From Wyeomyia smithii (Eukaryota > Arthropoda > Insecta > Diptera > Culicidae), in contig NC_073696.1 in the NCBI RefSeq assembly GCF_029784165.1, positions 88,049,381 through 88,113,380 on the forward strand: a DNA stretch of 64,000 nucleotides. Direction: 5' to 3'. The position numbers and the translations under genes are program-made. Positions 56,708 through 64,000 of this stretch are shown one piece after another. Numbering within the stretch: the stretch's first letter is position 1; each line of letters opens with the position of its first letter. The notes beneath the pieces are model-generated. The model ran no database searches and was not told where the DNA came from. It saw only the letters and a list, made by a program, of their open reading frames with translations.

Positions 56708-59700
56708 TAGTGATGGGAAACTTATCGATACTTATCGATAATATCGATAAATGCTGGTCATCGATATTATCGTTAATTTTTTGACGTTAACGATAATTAT
56801 CGATATTATAAGGGTGAGCACGAGTCAGTGCGGCTGGTTACTGGAGGAGACCCAGGGGGAATCTATCTGTCAAATATCGTGTAACCGTGACCAGCGTATA
56901 TGGCAACAAGGCGTCCGGTTGTTTTGGTTTGTGTCGTTTTGATTGAAGTAAAATTTAGTAGAATTGTAACGTTCTTTTTTAACATAACTCTAAAAATCGC
57001 GGAAAACTTTTATTCATACTGCGTTGCGTAGTGAAATTTGGTGGCAGCAGCCTGCAATTAGCTGAAAATCATGAAGTTTCCTCACCACACAGGAAATCTT
57101 TTAAACGTCATGGACCAACAAACTTCATGGACCAGAGTTGATCTGCGATAACGCACACATATATGAATTTTGACAGCAGTAAATCCCCCCTGAGGAGACC
57201 CAAAAGAAGGAGACCTCTCCTACCCTACCCCAGGAGTTGCTTTTGCCGCTAGATATTTGTTGGGTGCTGCTATTCGACAAGATTTAGCATTGTTGCAGGT
57301 GGTGTAAAGGTTCGCCCCGGGTGTCACTGAGTTTCTGAGAAATAATGGTAACTAAAAAGGTATTTATAGTTTTTAGTTTCCTAAGAACAGATGAATTCGA
57401 CAACCTAGTACTGAAGAACTTTAAAAAAATATCCAAACTTTTTGCACCATCTCATAAAAAGCAATGATACGAAATTGTAATAAAATGCATTTTCTTTGGC
57501 TTGCCAACTCTTATAATATGATGGACATGCATAGCGGCAGTCTATTGGTAATTCTCTGGTAATTGTTTAGTTTAACTTGGAACTGTTTAAGTTTAAAGTA
57601 TCTGTTACCCAACAAACAATTTTTAGTTCCACTAAAAATCTAAATCAACACCCATACTTAATAAATTCAAACCTCGATGATTTCTTGGCGAATTTTCAAT
57701 CTTTGGCTACCAATAAACCCGAAATAAATTCTGATTTATTGACAACATATAAACCTAGGTGAAACAGAATGTCAGAAAAAGTTCTACGCGTTGCAAAAAT
57801 GTACACTTTGGCACACACTCCGGAAAACCGAAACATTTCCAGTGACCCTTGGTCACGTCCAGTTCTCAAGTAATACTAGGAAACTAGGACAGTTTTCCAG
57901 CAAAATGAAACCTGTTTTGTCAGAATTGATTAATTTTTCGTGAAGTTTTGGCCATTTAAAGCATAGTTTACAGTTCCAAGCGAAGTGAAAAATTTGACAA
58001 GTAAAAAAGCGTAAATTTTCGCTTGCGAAATCTGTCGTGAAATCCCGTTTGTGGAACACGCAGGTATTTCACCAGCCTGCAGTTTACAGTTTCAGTGAAG
58101 CGAAATTCACGAGTTTACACTCCGCGCGAAGTGAAAATTGGCTGCAACTGAAAGAATATAAACGCACGCAAGTTTTCGCTTGCTGCTGCTTTTTTCACTA
58201 GCGTTTGCATGCGTGAAAAAAGGAAACCCAAGTGAAAAAGATGAGATCCACAACCTTCGATTTTGCTGGATCGAATTTGTTTACAGTTCCAAGCGAAGTG
58301 AAATTTTTGCAGGTTGCATTTTTCACGAGCGTAAAAAAATGAACATTTTGTATGAGATTTTCACTTCGCTTGGAACTCTAAATAGGGCTTAAAAATTGAC
58401 AGAATTTTGCCTGCTTCAATTATTTCCCTTATTATACAACCTTCAAAATGAACTTCGGCTTGAAACTACTCCGTAGAAAGCACTCCCGGCGTAAAGTCTT
58501 TCCAAAACAAACTGTTTAACTCGTCCGGTTGTTCGAATTTTCATTCGCAGTATCGTAAGATTTGTCATTCAAGGTCTTAACACAATGGATACGTTGCGGC
58601 TGCGTTTGCGGCAATTCTCTGTTTTTAACTCTGTTTTTTCTGTCTCTGTTTTTAACAAATTTGTATAGTAAAATTGCATTTGTCGAATAACGTTTGCGGT
58701 AAAAAAAATGGATAAAAATTGCCGATTTTTCATGGGTTTACCTTCAATCGCACTGACGAAACTACTCATGCATCATCAATCATAGTAACCCATGACTTAG
58801 CAAAAAAAAAATGACAGCTCTATCAGTCAAACTCTAACTGTTATGACGAAAAAAATGAAGCTACTCCGTTCAGAAGTGTGCGCGTTCAAAAAACGGTACC
58901 CCGCCGCGTCAAAAACGAACATCGTGCGGCACTTTGTGGACGCCGGGTATGCCGGTTCTGGCATCTGCAACATCTTGACACTATTGGACAACGATCAGAG
59001 CATCGAAAGAAAGCCCGGTTCCGGACGGCCAACGACCCTGAGCGACAAGAAGCTTCAAAGGATGCTGAAGAGGAAGACCGAGGGAAGAGTGGCTAAATCG
59101 CTGCGTGCACTTGGCCGAGACGTTGGTGCATGCTCTAAAACTGTGAAAAAACATCTGGAGAACATGGACATACATGCAGGAAGCGGCAGTCCCGTCCACT
59201 GGTCTCGGAGCTGCAGGCAATGACGCAGCGACAGCGGTTGAATAAGATGGTCAAGACGATTTTCCCGGCGAATCGCGACGCGACAGTGGTATTGGACGAC
59301 TAGACCTATCTCACCCTGGATGGCAACGACTAGCAGGGCTCTTCGTATTTTACCTCCCCCACGAAGGAAGTGAGCACCGAGGTAAAGTTTATTTCACAGA
59401 CCAAGTTCCCCAAGAAGGTGCGGCTGTGGCTGACAATCAGTGAGAAAGGGATGTCAAAGTTGCTCATCTTTCGCTCCGGGCTGGCCGTGAACGGGGAAAT
59501 TTATAGTACGAAGTGCCTGACAGAAGTTGCGTCGTTCATCAAGAAATACCATAAGCGCGAAGACACGGTGTTCTGGCCAGATTTGACGTCGGACAACTAC
59601 TCGAAGCGATCGTTGGAGAAGATGGAGCGGCTGAATATCGATGTGGTACCGAAGTCGGCGAATCCGCCCAATGTTCCCCACCTGCTTCCCATCGAGAATT

Positions 59701-60089
59701 TCTGGACAAACTTGAAGCGCAAGATCTATTCCAACAATTTTGTCGCGAAACCGGAGGAGGAATTATAAAAAAAAACGAAGAAAGAACTTAAAAACATGGC
59801 TACACGCATGTTTTCGTCCGCCATGGCGAATGTTCCGGTTAACTGCCGGAAGGCTGCACGCAAGGACGTGATATTTTTTTGTGAGGAAGCTAACATGATA
59901 ACCTTCCATGGGAAATTTATCCAACTCAATAATTTGTCATAGTTTTTTTTTTCATCACCATCTGAAAAAAAAATTTTCTACCGCAAACATTGGCCCTCAA
60001 ATTATCGATACTTATCGATAATATCGATTAAAGCCCCGTAATTATCGATTGTTATCGATGTCCGTTTTGGGCGATATTTCCCATCACTA
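56708..60089. mobile_element. hAT element with TATCGATA-rich ends and 8-bp TSD
   Basis: TAGTGATGGGAAA (56708) and TTTCCCATCACTA (to 60089) are perfect 13-bp inverted ends. GAATGAAT flanks both (56700-56707 and 60090-60097), though the target is the (GAAT)n tail of a LINE, so the duplication is less informative. Exact TATCGATA occurs at 56723, 56733, 56742 and 56798 on the left and 60003 and 60013 on the right, with several one-off copies in the last 80 bp. No hAT transposase frame was found; 58.7-60.0 kb holds a mariner-like gene instead, so the element is non-autonomous and carries a nested insertion. Confidence 0.85.
58843..59767 (+). pseudogene. mariner/Tc1-like transposase, broken
   Basis: The N-terminal helix-turn-helix part starts ATG at 58843 (KLLRSEVCAFKKRYPAASKT) and contains RKPGSGRPTTLSDKKL, the GRPR-like linker, then KTVKKHLENM. 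The frame shifts near 59200. The catalytic part follows in pieces: VVLDD then TAG (59302) where the family has DDE-T, TLDGND then TAG, VKFISQTKFPKKVRLWLTIS, FWPDLTSDNYS, VVPKSANPPNVP and PIENFWTNLKRKIYS, ending at the stop 59765-59767. At least one frameshift and two nonsense codons inactivate it. GTTTGCGGTA at 58692 and its inverse at 59982 might be the terminal repeats, but no TA target duplication accompanies them. Confidence 0.85.
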
Positions 60090-60104
60090 GAATGAATGAA
60101 TGTG

Positions 60105-60900
60105 GTTTATAGGATCAGAAAGCTGCATTCGACATAATCGATCATCATATATTGTTGCGCAAAATAAACCTGCTTGGTGCATCTGTCAGCTTAGTTGCAG
60201 TTCATACCTATGTGACCGATCACTTCGTGTGAAATAAGGAGCATGTATCTCATTTTCGATTGCTAACTTGAGCGAGGTACCTTAAGGAAGCAACTTGGGG
60301 CCGTTGCTGTTCATAATATTTCTAAATGATGTCGGTTTTTTGCTCGATGATGTGTGTAAATTTAGATACTTTGGGGTTTATAACCAAAATAGCCCAAGAA
60401 TTCTATGATCCGTATGGCTTAAAAGCTCTGTATTGCTTTTTAAAGCGACTAATCATCGAGAGTGCTTCATTAATTTGGCTCCCACATCAAGTGACCTGGA
60501 GCCTACGAATCGAAAGAGTTCAAAACCGCTTCATCCAAATTGCTCTAAGAAACTTACCATGGCGTGACCCACTGAATTTGCTTCCATATATTGATCGATG
60601 TAAGCTTATCAATCTTGATACTTTAGCTCGGCGTCGAAACATTCAGCAGGCAGCATTTGTCGCTAAGCTTCTAAATAATGAGATTGAGTAGGTACCCCAG
60701 ACTGTTGTCATTACTCGCCCATCGCATACTCTAAGGACTTCTACTCTTTTCCAGGCATCGCACAGCGTTTGAATTCAATGAGCCTATATCTTCGATGATA
60801 CATGCCTTCACTACTGCTGAGGATTACTTCGAATTTGGTGAACGTTCCAGTTGTTTCTCAAGTAGAGTTGCTAGATCCGTTTTCTTTAAAATATGACGTT
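60105..60900 (+). pseudogene. LINE reverse-transcriptase fragment
   Basis: KAAFDIIDHHILLRKINLLG (motif A region, about 60119-60180), then a frameshifted GVPQGSNLGPLL-like stretch near 60275-60330, then VQNRFIQIALRNLPWRDPLN and RCKLINLDTLARRRNIQQAA (about 60505-60655), a C-terminal block common to several mosquito LINEs. A last piece (SSCFSSRVARSVFF) lies near 60850. Several frame changes and missing segments, including motif C. It follows directly after the (GAAT)n tail of the preceding LINE and may be a second copy of the same family. Confidence 0.75.
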
Positions 60901-61863
60901 GAGGACTATCATAGATTAAAATTCATTAAGGCTTTATGTTAGATGGATAAAAAAATTCAATAATAATTGGCGAAAACAGTGAAGCGTTCAGCGAAAAACT
61001 GCCTTCTTAGTTGGTGATGTCTTCCTGTTGACTCGTACAGGTGTGTATGGCTTTCAAAGCAAATTGTCTCAAAGGAATTCAGTCTCAAAGCAATTGCATC
61101 TCAAAGGAACGCATTGTCCATTATCATTTATGAAAGTTGCTACATGAAGAAGCAGTGCGTGCGATGGGTGCAGGTAGTGACAATTAACAGAAAAGAACAA
61201 CCTGTCAAACTTTTTATGCGCAATATGATGGAATTTTTGCGACCACTGTAAAGTTCTGAGACCTATCGGCAGCTGACACTGGAGAAATCGCATCGTCTAA
61301 AATCTCAACAATCAACCTGCAAAGAGTTGGTTGGTTCTTTCGAGATTCACTAGGCACAATGTTCATAGACCATTTTGAATATGGGTCATTCCAAGTCATT
61401 CCATGTCAAGTATCCCAGGAATTGCATCGACCATCTCCGATTTCGACCAAAATTTGTGGGTCAATGTATTTTGGGCCGAAACTTATAAATACAAAGTGTT
61501 GTACCGATTGGTAGACCCCTCGGCCAATGGGACTGCTTCCACTTTTTGCGAATGAGCGAAACACCTTTTTTAATTTGCGGATATCTCGGGATCCTGAAGA
61601 GCTACAGGTGATATTGACATATCATTTTGAAGGATTTTAGATGTAGAAGCGAACAAGGTGGTCAATTTTTTTCCTGCAGTGTTGCCAACTTTGCGTTTTT
61701 TTCGATTTAAAATTTAATTTGCAATTTCCTCGGAATACACCCCCTTTGATCTTGATTTTGATCACGCCAATGTGTTTAGCAGACGAGTTTATATAGAAAT
61801 CACTCATCATCAAAAAACAAAATGTAGCGTTCCAAAATACAGTATTTTCAAAGTTTCAAGATT
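60901..61863. other. No recognised gene
   Basis: Includes short phrase duplications (GGTCATTCCAAGTCATTCCA at 61382, TCTCAAAG(G/C)AA at about 61067-61097). No boundaries of an element found. Confidence 0.35.
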
Positions 61864-62520
61864 TTGGAATTTGTCTACCCACGAAAGCGCTTCCACATAG
61901 ATTGCTGCTATCTTAATGGTATCCTAGCAGGCGTTTGTGTAATCGAAAAGATGTTACTTAGAGGAGCATCTGTTAATGATGTTTTACGAAAAAAATCTTG
62001 TTGTAGAATCATCTTCATGAAAGGTTACAAGGGCGTGGTGGCTACATTTTTCGTATTAAAATTCAAACTGTTTTTTGTTAAATCTATCAATCGAATTTTG
62101 AAACCTTCAATTTTCAAATTTTCAAACAAATCTCCGAACGCATCCAAAATATTTTATCATAACCGAATATCTTACTTTGCTCATAACCTAGAATATCACA
62201 AAGCAAGTAAGCCTATCATAACATTCGTCTGCCTATGTTTTTCTTCTTCTTCTTCTTACCCAGAATTAGAGCGTAGGTGGCTTTTTCTGTTCTGTTTATT
62301 TGACACAGGCTTTACAGACAACTTTTCAGTGAACATGTACAGTAATTTGGAGAGAGGGAGCGTAGAGGGTCAAGCCAAGCTACGTAGCAAATATGAAATT
62401 AAACAAAAAATTGGATTTATTCAAATTGTACTTTTTTCACTGCTTTGTCTGTTCACGGTCATTTTTAATACTCTCTTGTCTTTTTTGTTCATTTCTGATA
62501 CAATGTACCTATGTTCTTGA
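61864..62520 (+). other. 218-codon open frame of unknown meaning
   Basis: The longest unexplained frame in the right part of the window. It is rich in Phe, Ile, Lys, Ser and Leu as expected of translated AT-rich DNA, has a polyserine stretch (FSSSSSYP) from a TTC repeat and a hydrophobic C-terminus (IVLFSLLCLFTVIF). I recognise no domain, find no splice or polyadenylation context and think it is most likely chance, possibly within a decayed element. Confidence 0.2.
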
Positions 62521-64000
62521 TAAACAAATTTCAAAAAAGTCATTGGAGTTTGTTATAAAGCGTTCTAACGCATTTATGACGAAATGCTACGATGGGAGAG
62601 GGAAAATGGGGGTAAAATAAACTGAGGCGACTACTTTTTATCTCTTCTAGCGACTACTAGAAACATAAGATTCAATTTAGGATACCTTACACAAATCTTG
62701 CTTCGCTATATCATCCCGATCGACCCTGTTACAGAAATTCAAATCATACCACAGTGGTTTAAAACAGCATTGTCGCGGACTTTATTTTGTAGTGTCTAAG
62801 TGCTTCACTTTAGGACTATAGTGCCTCCGAAGCAATTGCTTGCAGTGTGTCGAACAGTTGACATTTTTGCATGACACCCTATCGAAAAATACTGTTGCTT
62901 CTCTTGCTGACTTCGACAGCAGCGTTCAACTGTACGCTTCTCTATTTGAGAGAATCGTGAGACTTAAGGCTAACACGGATAGGTAACGATTCTCTTTTGT
63001 TCCGATCTCCAGCCGCTTCGACTGTCGACTGTCGCATTGTGCGAATGACAATAATTGGCAATCATGCGACAGTTTAGCACAGTAATAAGATGGAAAATTT
63101 ATAATTACTATGTATGTGCTGCCGAAAAATATCATCAATCGTGTACACCAGAAAATTTTAATCCCAACTTCTAAACTTTTTCATTCGAAAATAGTTCGCT
63201 GTAGCGAAAGTCTCATACAAATTTAGCATATTTAATCAAAAACAGGACAATAAAAGCATGAATCTTACAAATTCAATTAACGTCCTCGTGGTTAAATAAA
63301 AATTGACGCTAAGTGAATTGATTCCACTTCAATTCGTAACAAATGCAATAAATACCACAGATAGCTACAGTCAATAACACACGAGCCAGAGATTGTCTAT
63401 ACAATGACAACAATATGAAAAGAAGTGAGCGAGAGAATTGTTGTTCATATTGAATTCGTGACAAAAAGCAAGAGATAAAGCAGATCGTATGAAAGTTCGG
63501 TAGCGGCTACTGTCGCGTAGTGTTTCATTCCACAGTGGTAATCACAAAAATCTCGCAACTGTCGTGTGATTACTGTAGCGTGCCAGTACATTTCCCTACC
63601 CTGATTGCTTGTATTCAAAGCACAGAACAGATATGCAACTTCGAACAAAACTCTGCAGCAAATTGGTGCCCAAGCTTTCGCATTCATTTTTTGCTGTTCC
63701 ATCCTACATTGATTTTACAGTGCATCGTTCGAACAGTTCGCTCCAATAGTTTGAACATGCACCAAAAAACTATTTTTTTTGCTTTGATAACCAGGCAAAA
63801 AGGTGATCTTGAATAGTTGAATCTATCAAAATCAAGTTCACAGGACCGACCGCACTTCACACAGGACCGCAATCAGATCTTTAAAGTGGAAATTCAGTAA
63901 CAATTCACAATCAACGTCAAAAGAACAAATTAAACTAAAAATCTTTCAACCATTCAAACATTGTCTAACAAATTTTCTTGGATCGTACACCTCACGACTG
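62521..64000. other. No recognised gene
   Basis: Short frames only (up to 98 aa), no repeats with clear ends. If the CC2D2A gene extends to the right, this stretch would be intronic. Confidence 0.4.

Noticed and set aside
58692..59991. GTTTGCGGTA inverted pair as mariner termini
   Set aside because: Only 10 bp match and no TA duplication flanks them; kept as a possibility in the transposase entry only.

Overview
The window reads as nuclear DNA of a culicine (probably Aedes-like) mosquito. It is AT-rich, introns are short (about 55-80 bp with GTAAGT/GTAAAT donors), conserved insect genes sit far apart, and most of the rest is transposable-element (TE) sequence. Two TE families support the mosquito call from established knowledge: a Juan-type Jockey-clade LINE and a Feilai-like tRNA-derived SINE. 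I ran no database search; every name rests on motif recognition.

Host genes. (1) 4.4-18.7 kb, minus strand: three tandem gustatory-receptor genes in different states. The one at 17525-18734 has three exons and looks intact (361 aa). The one at 15712-16560 keeps a full-length first exon but has an in-frame TGA and no detectable 3' exons. The one at 4457-5107 is cut off at about 216 aa, with a full-length Juan-like LINE about 77 bp downstream. (2) 28.7-32.4 kb, minus strand: an E2F transcription factor (E2f2-sized, with a pocket-protein-binding motif) followed upstream by a DDX47/Rrp3-type DEAD-box helicase. (3) 50.2-52.7 kb: a PPIE/Cyp33-type RRM-cyclophilin (plus strand, three exons), convergent and 86 bp away from the last three exons of the ciliary transition-zone gene CC2D2A (minus strand; 5' exons not found in the window). 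A small spliced gene candidate of unknown function lies at 36.5-36.9 kb.

Mobile DNA. 0-4.4 kb: Juan-like LINE with target-site duplications (TSDs). 5-15 kb: SINEs, short inverted-repeat elements and a mosaic of degenerate repeats. 21-26 kb: mariner-like remnant and an R1-clade LINE carrying a nested RNase-H LINE with a 7-bp TSD. 26-27 kb and 40.4-42.9 kb: two related hAT-type elements in opposite orientation; the second carries a TA-flanked element, and the first serves as its empty site. 43.9-49.9 kb: a tandem duplication of 2989 bp that I cannot distinguish from perfect, containing a SINE and several MITEs. 53.9-60.9 kb: a LINE copy invaded independently by a foldback element with 16-bp minisatellite arms (9-bp TSD), a TTAA-flanked piggyBac-like element and a hAT element (8-bp TSD) whose ends are full of TATCGATA, the DREF binding sequence; a mariner-like gene lies inside the hAT.

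The genes do not form a pathway or operon. The two items I consider most worth following are the minisatellite-armed foldback element and the TATCGATA-rich hAT termini.
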